The notes under the pieces were generated by a model. The model made no database searches, was not told the DNA's origin, and was given only the letters and a program-made list of their open reading frames with translations. From Haematobia irritans (taxonomy: Eukaryota > Arthropoda > Insecta > Diptera > Muscidae): DNA of 64,000 nucleotides. Made by a program: the position numbers and the translations under genes. Below are positions 12,701-23,799 of the stretch, one piece after another. Location of the stretch: positions 25,637,211 through 25,701,210 of the forward strand of contig NC_134398.1 of NCBI RefSeq assembly GCF_050003625.1, given 5' to 3'. Positions within the stretch are counted from its first letter, which is position 1. Each line of letters opens with the position of its first letter.

Positions 12701-13588
12701 GAAAGATATATATGGGAGCTATATCTAAATCTCAACCGATTTCAATCAAATTTTGCACATTTGACTATACGACTAAGTGTTATTTTTATACAAAATTTCA
12801 AGCTAATCGGGATAAAACTCTGGCTTCTGGGTCCATATAAGTGCATATCGGGCGAAAGATATATATGGGAGCTATATCTAAATCTGAATCGATTTCAACC
12901 AAATTTGGCACGCATAGTTACAATGCTAAATCTACTCTCTGTTCAAAATTTCAACCAAATTGGGTCAAAACTCTGGCTTTTAGGACCATATTAGTCCATA
13001 TCGGGCGAAAGATATATATGGGAGCTATATCTAAATCTGAACCGATTTCAATCAAATTTTGCACACTTGACTATGCTACTAATTGTACTCCTAGTGCAAA
13101 ATTTCAACCAAATTCGGGCAAAAATCTGGCTTCTGGGGCCATATAAGTCCATATCGGGCGAAAGATATATATGGGAGCTATATCTAAATCTGAAGCGATT
13201 TCAATCAAATTTTGTACACTTGACTATACGACTAAGTGTTATGTTTGTGCAAAATTTCAAGCAAATCAGGGTAAAACTCTGGCTTCTGGGTCCATATAAG
13301 TACATATCGGGCGAAAGATATATATGGGAGCTATATCTAAATCTGAACCGATTTCTTCCAAAATCAATAGGGTTCTATTCTGACCCAAATTAGGGACATG
13401 TGCCAAATTTGAAGGCGATTGGACTTAAATTGCGACCTAGACTTTGATCACAGACGGACGGACGGACGGACGGACAGACGGTGCATTATTGCCAAAGACA
13501 CCATGTGTCTTTGGCGTCTCCTTCTGGGTGTTGCAAACATATACACTAACTTGTAATACCCTGTTCCACAGTATGGCGCAGGGTATAC
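9779..13588 (+). mobile_element. Family B minisatellite element, tandemly expanded
   Basis: The start GTAAGGAAAGTCTAAAGTCG ... CCGACTATATTATACCCTGC is present twice (9779 and about 10027, about 248 apart). Then come three body units, each opening ATGGGAAACATTTAAATCTG or its variant and closing with CCACAGTGTGG(A/C)GCAGGGTATA near 11395, 12205 and 13588. Bodies consist of about 153-bp monomers with ATGGGAGCTATATCTAAATC, AACCGATTTCAA and CTGGCTTCTGGGGCCATATA. The first terminal block is the mirror image of the right end of the minus-strand copy at 25897-27430. Unbroken 51-codon repeat frames exist but I do not regard them as genes. Confidence 0.8.
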
Positions 13589-14690
13589 AAATTTAATAAC
13601 TAAGCCAACCTATCATAGTATCTACCTTTATGATTTAAATATTAATCCTATGGCACTTAAATATCGCTTTAATTAAACAATATCAATCATACGGCGCCTA
13701 GGCGTATTAGTGATCTAACTCAATATATAAATCAATGTTGATCATACGATCCCATGTCTCAATCTCTAAAGCCTTTGAGGACAACGAATTATCGAGCGAT
13801 TAGATAAATGTAAGGTGATTATAGGATATTAATTTGGGCCAACTTTGACCAAGATCGGTTAATATACAAGTGTATTCAAATTTGAGAAAACTGGAATAAG
13901 GGCATCGATATGTATTGCCCGTTTTTCAAAAATTTAGCCCTTATAACTTTATTTCTGACAATAATAGTCTTAGATAGTAACCAATCTTACTCAAATTTAG
14001 CACAAGCTAACATTCTGTGGTATCAACCAAACCTGGAAAATTTCATCCAAATCAGTTCAGATTTAGATATAGCTCCCATATATATGCATCGCTCAATTTT
14101 CCCAAATTTTCCCATAAGACTCTTATTTATTAACTAATGTTACTCAATACTTTAATATTGAAGTATTAGCCGATCGTTGTTAGACTTACATGTAGCTCTT
14201 ACACAAAATATATTTCCCACGTTTCATAAATTTTGATTTATTACCCACACTAATTTAGCGATTTCCTCTAATCCAGGGTATAATAACTTTGATCTGCCAA
14301 AAAATATGCCTGCCAGAAATATCGATTTTAGATGCCACAAAATATATACCGATCGACTCAGAATCACCTCGTGAGTCGATTTAGCCATGTATTTGTTGTT
14401 CGCAGGATCCCGGTCGCAATTATTTAATAATGGACTCAATATTAGTTGCATACTAACTCTGTAGGTTCATAATCAACTATAGTTCCTAATGACAGACATT
14501 TCTGTTTAGATTGTGATAAAACTCCCATAACCGTGTACCCCTTAATGCTCTTAAATACGGAAATGCGGTTTATCTCCCAAACCTATAACATTGATACCCC
14601 GCAAACTATGTTTACTAACTCAGTAGGCGTGGTTTAGGGTATGATACTCTTATAGTCGGCCCGGCTGACTTTCTACTTTACTCACTTGTT
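13589..14690 (+). mobile_element. Family C element, right end well preserved
   Basis: The identifiable portion runs from about 14270 (GGGTATAATAACTTTGATCT, ATATATACCGATCGACTCAG) to the end ACTCACTTGTT at 14690. A hairpin AGTCGGC/GCTGACT (14654-14660 with 14664-14670, one G-U pair) lies 20 bases before the end. This matches the end plan of families A and B. The left part, 13589-14260, is AT-rich with no gene seen and may belong to the element. The next base starts a family A copy. Confidence 0.6.
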
Positions 14691-16798
14691 TTTATATCCT
14701 CCTTGATGGGGGTATATTAACTTTGTCATTCCGTTTGTAACACATCGAAATATTGCTCTAAGACCCCATAAAGTATATATATTCTGGGTCGTGGTGAAAT
14801 TCTGAATCGATCTAAGCATGTCCGTCTGTTGAAATCACGCTAACTTCCGAACGAAACAAGCTATCGACTTGAAACTTGGCACAAGTAGTTGTTATTGATG
14901 TAGGTCGGATGGTATTGAAAATGGGCCATATCGGTCCACTTTTATGTATAGCCCCCATATAAACGGACCCCAAAATTTGGCTTGCGATTGCTCTAAGAGA
15001 AGCAAATTTCATCCGATCCGGCTGAAATTTGGTACATAATGTTAGTATATGGTCTCTAACAACCACGCAAAAATTGGTCCATATCGGTCCACTTTTACAT
15101 ATAGCCCCCATATAAAAGGACCCCCAAATTTGGCTTGCGAATGCTCTAATAGAAGCAAATTTCATCCGATCCGGCTGAAATTTGGTACATGGTGTTATTA
15201 TATGGTCTCTAACAACCATGCAAAAATTGGTCCACATCGGTCCATAATTATATATAGCCCCCATATAAACCGATCCCCCGATTTGGCATGCGGAGCCTCT
15301 AAGAGAAGCCAATTTCATCCGATCCGGCTGAAATTTGGTATATGGTGTTGGTATATGTTTTCTAATGACCATGCTAAAATTGGTCCACATCGTCTCATAA
15401 TTATATATAGCCCCCATATAAACCGATCCCTAGATTTGACCTCCGGAGCCTCTTAGAGGAGCAAAAGTCATCCGATCCGATTGAAATTTGGTCCATGGTG
15501 TTAGTATATTGTCTCTAACAACCATGCCAAAATTGGTCCATATCGGTCCATAATTATATATAGCCCCCATATAAGCCGATCCCCAGATTTGACCTCCGGA
15601 GACTCTTAGAGGAGCAAAAGTCATCCGATCCGGTTGAAATTTGCAACGTAGTGTTGGTATATGTTCTCTAATGACCATGCAAGAATTAGTCCATATCGGT
15701 CCATAATTATATATAGCCCCAATATAAATCGATCCCCAGATTTGTCCTCCGGAGCCTCTTGGAGGAGTAAAATTCATCCGATCCGGATGAATTTTGGAAC
15801 GTGGTGTTAGAATGTGGTCTCCAACAAAGACGCAAGAATTGGTCCATAATTATATATAACCCCCATATAAACCGTTCCCCAGATTTGATCTCCGGAGCCT
15901 CTTAGAGGAGCAAAGTGGTGTTAGTATAAGGCCGCTAATAACCATGCCAAAATTGGTCCATATCGGTCTATAGTTATATATAGGCGATCCCCAATCACAC
16001 AAAAATTGGTCCTTATCGGTTCATAATTATGGTTGCCACTCGAGCCAAAAATAATCTACCAAAATTTCATTTTTATGGAAAATATTGTCAAAATGTTATT
16101 TCTATAGAAAATTTTGTCAAAATTTTATTTCTATAGAAAATTTTGTCAAAATTTTATTTCTATAGAAAATTTTGTCAAATTTTTATTTCTATAGAACATT
16201 TTGTCAAAATTTTATTTCTATAGAAAATTTTGTCAGAATTTTATTTCTATAGAAACTTTAAACTTAATTATATACGTATTTAATCGGCCTTTTTTAGTTT
16301 AATAGATACCACGTATGGACTATGTGGTATATATTACGGTGTTAGGAAGTTTTAAGATACACACAAAAAAATTTTTTCTGATTCAATCACGAAATTAATT
16401 GATCCAATTAATTTTTTAATTGAAATGTCTTCAATCACAGAAATGATAGTATCAATTAAAAAATTAATTGACAGTCAATTAAAAAATTAATTGATCCAAT
16501 TTAATATTTAATTGATACTATTAATTTGTGTGATTGATTTTTATTTCAATTAAAAAATTTGTTGAAACAATTAAATTTTTAATTGAATATTTTTTAAAAC
16601 TCAATTAAGATTTTAATTGGAAAAATTTTTGTGAAATTTTTTTCTGTGTACCTTGCCATCGGCAAGTGTTACTGCAGCCCAAGTAATTCGATTGTGGATG
16701 ACAATCTTCAGTAGAAGTTTCTACGAAATCCATGGTGGAGGGTTCATAAGCTTCGGCCTGGCCGAACTTACGGCTGTATATACTTGTTCATATTTTTA
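14691..16798 (+). mobile_element. Family A minisatellite element, copy 2, with a MITE inside
   Basis: Left end TTTATATCCTCCTTGATGGG, about seven monomers with stop-free 51-codon repeats on the minus strand (14812-15417), a block TGGTTGCCACTCGAGCC, a short 29-bp array (16050-16255), the ATATACGTATTTAATCGGCC block, and the right end with the TTCGGCC-T-GGCCGAA hairpin and a TTGTT end at 16798. The word AAGATACCTTGCC, intact in copy 1, is split here by a MITE. Confidence 0.78.
16360..16648 (+). mobile_element. MITE family 1, complete 289-bp copy with TA duplication
   Basis: Ends CACACAAAAAAATTT and, inverted, CACAGAAAAAAATTT, flanked on both sides by TA (16358-16359, 16649-16650). Removing the element and one TA restores the family A sequence seen at 8631-8650, which proves insertion. 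TA duplication fits the Tc1/mariner superfamily. The interior is almost entirely TTAATTG/CAATTAA inverted words, with no ORF. Confidence 0.9.
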
Positions 16799-18377
16799 AT
16801 GGGTAATTTTAATTTTATTGTTTCAAATGGATTAAAAACATAGTAAGAATTAATAAAATGGTAAAAATTATTAAAATTTTGTCGAAAAAATACTAAATCC
16901 AATTTAGAAAAATTGCAATTTTGTGAAAATATTTGAGGTCAAACGTTTCAGACAAGCATAGAATGCATTAAAAATTATAAAAAGTTATAAAAATTATTTA
17001 TTTGGCAAAATATAACAAAATATTTGTTTAATTCACTTCCAAAACATTGAATTCGAATCACACCTTAAGAAGTGATGCAAATTTAGTGCAATGGCTTCTT
17101 TATCAATTTTGCACCACTTCCGGATCTAAAAAGAACATGTTCGTTACTTTTTTGGCGGCGCTTTGTGTTTTGTTGGGATATTCCATTCGTCATCGAAGGT
17201 AAACACAGGGTGAGAAAAAAATTCTTCTGCTGTATTTACATTAAAATAAATACGGAAGAACAATATTTCAAATTGACTAATTTCAATTTTTTGCAAACCA
17301 CTGTTATCCTCATCAACTCCCACATTCCATTCAGACCAAAGTCAATCCTTCACATATCTCTGAACCTCTATGCGCGCATGTGTGTGTGTGTGGTCAGCAG
17401 ATGTGAATGTAGTCAAATTTAACACAAAATTACCATATTTTGATTTAATGCCAATACACCAATAAGAGAAGAGAAAAGACAAAAATAAAACGAATATAAA
17501 ATACATTCAACGGACAAGAGATACCAGTCATGCCCAGCAGGCATGCGGTCATCCATATGAATAAGGTAAATGCCATGATTCCCTGGCCAAGGGCCACAGT
17601 AACGCAGTTTGCTTATCTCCATGGCCAACAAAATTCCAGGCATTCAATAAGAGCTCAATAAGGACCAACAAGGATAGAAAAATTTTTCTCAATGCAAAAA
17701 AAAAACAAAAACCTAAAACCTGGGCAATAACTTTTGGCATATTTGAGCTTTGCATCGTAAATAAATTTTTGCACTTCGAGGAAAATTTGTTCCAATACAT
17801 TTTTGATGTTCTAAGGTTTTCATATTTTCACACCCCCTCTCACTCGTCTTCATCCTAGATTGTCCAAAGGGGATATGCCGTATGGCATAGAAATAGGTAT
17901 AAGACCGGAAGTTATGGCAGCAAAAAAAGAAAAAAAGATAAACAGAACCAAAAGCTAAGGAAGTTTGTATGAATAGCAAAATCTATTGAACGGAAGTGCA
18001 ATAATGGAACACGTAAAATTCTCATATTGAATCACTGAATTTATGTGCATATGTTTGTTTCTTGTTTTTTTTTTTTGCCAATTTGGAAATTGTATTGAAT
18101 TCGAAAGTATCAGAAACGAGTAACAAATTACTCTGTGAAATATGTGCCAAGATGTTGATTCCGATATTTGCTAAACGATTTTTTTCCTCCTTTTTCATGT
18201 TCGATTAAATAAATTTTTGATGGCGAAATTTTTTTCATATTTTCTAATTAGTATTCAATTGAAATTTTGGTATTAACCCTTTCACTACCAAATAGTTAAA
18301 AATGTTATATTAGTTTATTCTGAATATTTGATTCTTGAATTGTGGGGGCCTTTGCTATGGTTACCATGCCCACCTTC
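16799..18377. other. Unique-looking AT-rich sequence, no gene called
   Basis: No repeat family recognised. A TG run lies near 17381-17391. A short hydrophobic ORF with a donor-like end lies at 17137-17198 (see findings). The GC-richer patch 17520-17640 shows no recognisable exon. Confidence 0.4.
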
Positions 18378-18497
18378 CATACACACAAAAATATAAGTTT
18401 TGGATTCAATCACGAAATTAATTGATCCCATAAATTATTTTAGTTAAATGTTTCCATTCACAGAAATGATAATATCAATCACCAAAGGCAATTAAAA
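18378..18497 (+). mobile_element. MITE family 1 fragment
   Basis: Starts TACACACAAAAATATAAG and GATTCAATCACGAAATTAAT, then stops abruptly in CAATTAAAA where the minus-strand family A copy begins. It is probably a MITE cut by that insertion; the other half is not found beyond 22439. Confidence 0.7.
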
Positions 18498-19539
18498 AAC
18501 AAGTATATACGGCCGTAAGTTCGACCAGGCCGAATCTTATGTACCCTCCACCATAGATTGCGTAGAAACTTCTACTTAAGACGGTCGTCCACAATTAAAT
18601 TACTTGGGTTGCGGCCGATGACAAGGCATCTTAAAACTTCTTAACATCATCTAAATTGTAAGTTAGTCCATGCGGGATATATAATAGACGGTAATTATAG
18701 AGCCAGAATTGAAATATGGTGGTCGCTTTATATGGGGGCTATATACAATTATGAATACGAGTCTACCAAAACTGGCAAATTGTTTACTGTTTGGTAGATT
18801 GGTAGAATTCTTGATGTTTTGGAAGATTTTGCAAAATATTTCTCTCCAACTATGAAATGCTTCATAAATTTTCCATAGAAATAAATTTTTGACAAAATTT
18901 TTTATAGAAATTATATTTTAACAAATTTTCCTAAAAACATAAAATGTTGACAAAATTTTCAAAAGAACTAAAATTTTGACAAAATTTTCTATAGAAATAT
19001 AAAATTTTGACAAAATTTTCTAAGGCAATAAAATTTTGGTAGATTATTTTTGGCTCGAGTGGCAATCGTGATTTTTCTATGATTTGGGATCATACGATTT
19101 GGGGGATACGGACCAATTTTGGCATGGTTGTTATCGGCCATACACTAGCGAAATGTACCAACCGCATCGGATGAATTTTGCTCCTTCAAGAGGCTCCGGA
19201 GGTCAAATCTTGGGATCGGTTTATATGGGGCTATATATAATTATGGACCGATATGGACCAAGTTTTGCAAGGTTGTTAGATACCATATACTTACACCACG
19301 TAGCAAATTTCAATCGGATCGGATGAATTTTGCTCCTCCAAGAAGCTCCGGAGGTCAAATCTGGGGATCGGTTTATATGGGGCTATATATAATTATGGAC
19401 CGATATGGACCAAGTTTTGCAAGGTTGTTAGATACAATATATGTTGAATGAAAAACGAAGTTCTAACAGCAAACTTTTCCGTCGCTTTAAAATTCTGAAA
19501 GCGAGCACTTTATTAGTTTATTAATTTTTAATTCATTTA

Positions 19540-20504
19540 CACACGGATGAAAAAGGCTGTTTTTCATATGTTTGGCTATAAACATTATATGTTTGGAACA
19601 CAATATTTTTGAGTGCAAGCATATAATGTTCATAAACTAGCATAACATGTTTGGGACATATATGTTAATATGTTAGAACATATTATGTTTGGGACATAAA
19701 ATGTTTGTAAATATAATATGCTTGGATGCAAACATATATTAATTTAGAAATAGCCTATAAACATATATGTGTTTAGTAGCTTGGAGCACTATTTAACAGG
19801 GAGCGATATTGAATTAAGTTGGTGGTTGTTGCTTGTTATTACAAAATTAACATTTTGTTTTCCCTTGGGCAATTGATCAGCTACTTCTTTGATCCTTACA
19901 AACTGTGTGGTCCGCTGTTCGAATCCCCGTCCGGCAAAAGGTAAAATTAAAATAAAAAAAATCATACAATTGAATAATTTCTTCTACAATGTTTGTATTA
20001 CAGAAAAAGGTGCTAAGAACTAAAAAATCTCGTGGAAGTGAGAAAGATGTGGGGGAATATACAATTGGGCAGAAACAAAATTTTGAGCATTCAGGTCGAA
20101 AACCTATGTTGTTAGCACCTATATTACCTGTTTATTTTCATAATTCGTTATGATTGTAAATATATAAATAAATAAATAAAATTTTGAGCACAATATTGTT
20201 TGGGAGAATTTTTTTTAAGCATATAATGTTTTTGGGTGCAAAATGCTTCCAAACATATTATATGTTCACATAATAACATATTGTTTTTTGGAAGACAACA
20301 TTATTGAATTTGGATGCAAAAATACAAAATGTTTGGAACTTAGACTACCCAAACATATATTGTTTAGACTAATATGCTTTCAAACATATTATATATTGGA
20401 AGAGATCAAACATATAAATGTTTGGGCAATGCCCAAAAATGTATATGCTTGAAGCAAAATATGTTTGGGAGTATATGTTACAGAAGCGATTTTTTGTGAG
20501 CGTG
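19540..20504 (+). mobile_element. ATGTTT-rich TIR element, copy 1 (965 bp)
   Basis: Left end CACACGGATGAAAAA and inverted right end CACGCTCACAAAAAA match at 10 of 15 positions. TA precedes it; CA follows here, but TA follows the second copy. The arms are made of AAACATAT/ATATGTTTGGG words in both orientations. The centre has a tRNA-like module ending GTTCGAATCCCCGTCCGGCA (19918-19937), then an 88-bp retroposon. The element is nearly identical to 57260-58231. Confidence 0.75.
20090..20177 (+). mobile_element. 88-bp TAAA-tailed retroposon, copy 1
   Basis: Begins TTCAGGTCGAAAACCTATGT, ends in (TAAA)n, and is flanked by a perfect 13-bp duplication AAAATTTTGAGCA (20077-20089, 20178-20190). Same start as the copy at 40595-40675. 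Confidence 0.85.
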
Positions 20505-22439
20505 CAATTTACCTTAGTTTTCCTCAAATTAAAATTTTACAAATTTAAGACAAGACTCGCTCATATTTTTTGTGAAATGAGAATTAATCCTAAATGATTT
20601 GCAAATTCAGTTTAGCATTTAGTACAAAAGGGAAATTTCAATGTTGTAATTTTCATGAACCATTACAAGAAATTAAATCGATTACATTGAACGTTATATT
20701 TGAATAATTGTCGGTAACAATATACTTACACCACGTACCAAATTTCAATCGGATCGAATAAATTTTGCTCCTCCAAGAAGCTCCGGAGGTCAAATCTGGG
20801 GATCGGTTTATATGGGGCTATATATAATTATGAACCGATATGGACCAAGTTTTGCAAGGTTGTTATGGTAACTACTTACACCACGTAGCAAATTTCAACC
20901 GGATGGGAGGAATTTTGCTCCTCCAAGAGGCTCCGGTGGTCAAATCTTGGGATCGGTTTATATGGGAGCTATACATAATTATGGACAGATATGGACCAAT
21001 TCTGGCATGGTTGTTAGAGACCATATACTAACACCACGTACTAAGTTTCAACCGAATCGGATGAATTTTGTTCCTCCAACAGGCTCCGGAGGTTAAATCT
21101 GGGGATCGGTTTATATAAGGGCTACATATAATTATGGACCGATATGGACCAACTCTGGCATGGTTGTTAGAGACCATATACTAACACCACGTACCAAATT
21201 TCAACCGCATCGGATAAAATTTGCTTCTCTTAGAGGCTCCGCAAGCCAAATCTGGGGATCGGTTTATATTGTGGCTATATATAATTATGAACCGATGTGA
21301 ACCAATTTTTGCATGGTTGTTAGAGACCATATACCAACATCATGTACATAATTTCAGCCGGATCGGATGACATTTTCTTCTCTTTGAGGCTCCGCAAGCC
21401 AAATCTGGGGATCGGTTTATATGGGGCGTCCGTTTATTTGGGTGGTAAAAGTGAACCAATATGGCCCATTCGCAATACCATCTGACCTACATATCAACTA
21501 CTTGTGCCAAGTTTGAAGTCGATAGCTTGTTTCGTTCGGAAGTTAGCGTGATTTCAACAGACGGACATGCTTAGATCGTCTCAGAATTTCACCACGACGC
21601 AGAATATATATATACTTTATGGGGTTCTAGAGCAATGTTTCGATGTGTAACAAACGGAATGGCAAAGTTGACGTACCCCCCAAAATGTTCTACAGAAATA
21701 AAATTCTGACAAAATTTCCTATAGAATTAAAATTTTGACAAAATTTTCTATAGAAATAATTTTTTGACCAAATTACCTAAAGACATAAAATGTTGACAAA
21801 ATTTTCTATAAAAATAAAATTTTGACAACATTTTCTATAGAAATGTAAAATGTTGACAAAATTTTGTACAAAAATTATATTTTGACACAATTTCCTAAAG
21901 ACATAAAATGTTAACAAAATTTTCTATAGATTGTTATTGGCCATACACTAGCGAAATGTACCAAATTTCAACCGGATCGGATGAAATTTGCTTCTCTTAG
22001 AGGCTTCGCAAGCCAAATCTGGAGATCGGTTTATATGGACCAATTTTTGTATGGTTGTTAGAGATTATATACAAACACCATGTACCAAATTTTAGCCAGA
22101 TCGGATGAAATATGCTTCTCTTAGAGGCTCCGCAAGCCAAATCTAGGGGTCCGTTAATATGGGGGCTATACGTAAAAGTGAACCGATATGGCCCATTTGC
22201 AATACCATCCGACCTACATCAATAACAACTAATTGTGCCAAGTTTCAAGGCGATAGCTTGTTTCGTTCGGAAGTTAGCGTGATTTCAACAGACGGACGGA
22301 CGGACATGCTTAGATCGACTCAGAATTTCACCACGACCCAGAATATATATACTCTATGGGGTCTTAGAGCAATATTTCGATGTGTTACAAACAGAATGAC
22401 AAAGTTAATATACCCCCCATCCTATGGTGGAGGGTACAA

Positions 22440-23690
22440 TAAATAACAATAAAATTAAATAAAAAATAAAATAAAATAAAATAAAATAAAAATTAAATAT
22501 AATCACAATGGACTGAATAGTCTAAGTGAGCCTGAAATTTAATCGGGCTGCCACTTTAACTTTAACCTTAACAATTAAAATAAATTGTCCTTAAATTAAC
22601 TGAAATATTAAACCTTTCCATTTAAGATAAAAACGCTTCAATTATAGGCTAAGACTTATTTTGAGGATTTAGCATCTTCAGTTTAAAGTTTTTTTTTGGA
22701 ATTAAGAAAACATTTTTTACTGTGAAATATCCGTTATAATTTGGTTTTTTAAATTGGCATTTGTTTGTACGTGAGTATTTTTATTAATAAACCGCGAAAA
22801 GAGAATGCAAATTTGATAAATGCGATCTGTATCCTAATCTTAATTTTATTGTTCCTACATTTAAAGCCAGTTAGGTCGCTAAGAAGTGACTTTATTTTAA
22901 AGAAGTGTCGGAATCAATACCAAAATCCTTAAGGCAAGGTCAAAATCTATGGCTTTGAGTGAAACAACGAGACATTATTGACCAGCATTCCGATTCGAGA
23001 AAGGAACATCAAATACCTCATTAAACGTCTAAAATAGGTTAACAAAATTTTCAATAAATGCAGCCCGATACAATGATAAAAGCGGAATCTATAAGGTGTT
23101 TTATTTTGGCCTATGATTGAGGCCGCAACTCCTTGCAGAGGGGATATGCAGTGTAGACGTCGCGACATTTTTTTTTTTTAGGTTGTCGAAAAACATTATA
23201 AAAATCCGCATACTCTACAGACAAAATGAAGGCAAACAACTTTTTTCAGAAAATAAAACACCATTAAATTCCTCGCTGGCTCTGTAAAACTATGGTTGTT
23301 TTATTTTCAAATAAATGCTATCACCAAAATGGTTATGTATGTTATGAACATAGAAAAGACCTTAGCAGTATTACCCCCAGTTTTAACTTCTCCTGCACTC
23401 ATAATACTCCTCCGTGCTCCTTAATTCGTTTTTATTTCAGTTCCCCAATGTTATCGTAGTAGAAGGAAAAATCCTTAATTTTTATTTTTCAATGCAATGT
23501 TAAAAGGAGCTTTTAGTACAAAAGCCAATTACGTGCAAACAATAACAATACTTCCAGTCATGTTCTACACAATATCGTAAATTAAGCTGTGAGAGCTGTT
23601 AAAGCTTTTCAAAGCTTCACTTTACAGTCAGTAGCTGTTATTGAATACTTACCATAATTTCTATATTTCTATTATTCTATCGAATCATTG
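22440..23690. other. Mostly unique sequence with an AAAAT microsatellite and a SINE scrap
   Basis: (AATAA)n runs at 22437-22495. At 22503-22570 lies an inverted SINE1 tail fragment (CACAATGGACTGAATAGTCT, GTGAGCC). The rest shows no recognisable gene. Confidence 0.5.
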
Positions 23691-23790
23691 TTTGTCTTAC
23701 AGAAAAAGGTGTTAAGAACATAAACACACCGTGGAACGATGTGAAGCAAGATGCAATTAGCCAGAAAAGATTTTTTTTGAGTTAGTCTTA
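23690..23790 (+). repeat. Fragment of the ATGTTT element's central module
   Basis: TTACAGAAAAAGGTGTTAAGAAC ... GTGGAACGATGTGAAGCAAG matches, with divergence, the stretch at 20000-20075. Shows that this module occurs outside the TIR element. Confidence 0.55.
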
Positions 23791-23799
23791 AGAATTCGT

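Larger units (their letters stand above)
19442..20715. mobile_element. Unclassified insertion in family A copy 3
   Basis: Both junctions carry ACAATATA (about 19435-19442 and 20718-20725) where uninterrupted monomers have CCATATAC, so a 7-8 bp target duplication is likely. That length would fit a hAT element, but I see no convincing inverted ends. Outside the nested ATGTTT element it is AT-rich without an ORF. Confidence 0.5.
18498..22439 (-). mobile_element. Family A minisatellite element, copy 3, with nested insertions
   Basis: Reversed copy beginning AACAAGTATATACGGCCGTA and TACCCTCCACCATAGATTGC, with a 29-bp array (18860-19055) in the usual position and monomers at 19080-19440. An insert of about 1.27 kb follows, then monomers to 21680, a second 29-bp array (21680-21930), more monomers, and the end CCATCCTATGGTGGAGGGTA at 22439. 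The insert interrupts a TAGATACCATATACTTACAC-type monomer word. Confidence 0.75.

Noticed and set aside
14812..15417. 201-codon ORF with 51-residue repeats (also 12371-12994) as a protein gene
   Set aside because: The repeats are minisatellite monomers of about 153 bp, open on more than one frame and strand, and the ORF ends inside the element terminus. Kept only as a finding about monomer length.
19442..20715. LTR retrotransposon reading of the insert in family A copy 3
   Set aside because: No paired direct terminal repeats, primer-binding site or polyprotein ORF; the duplication is 7-8 bp.
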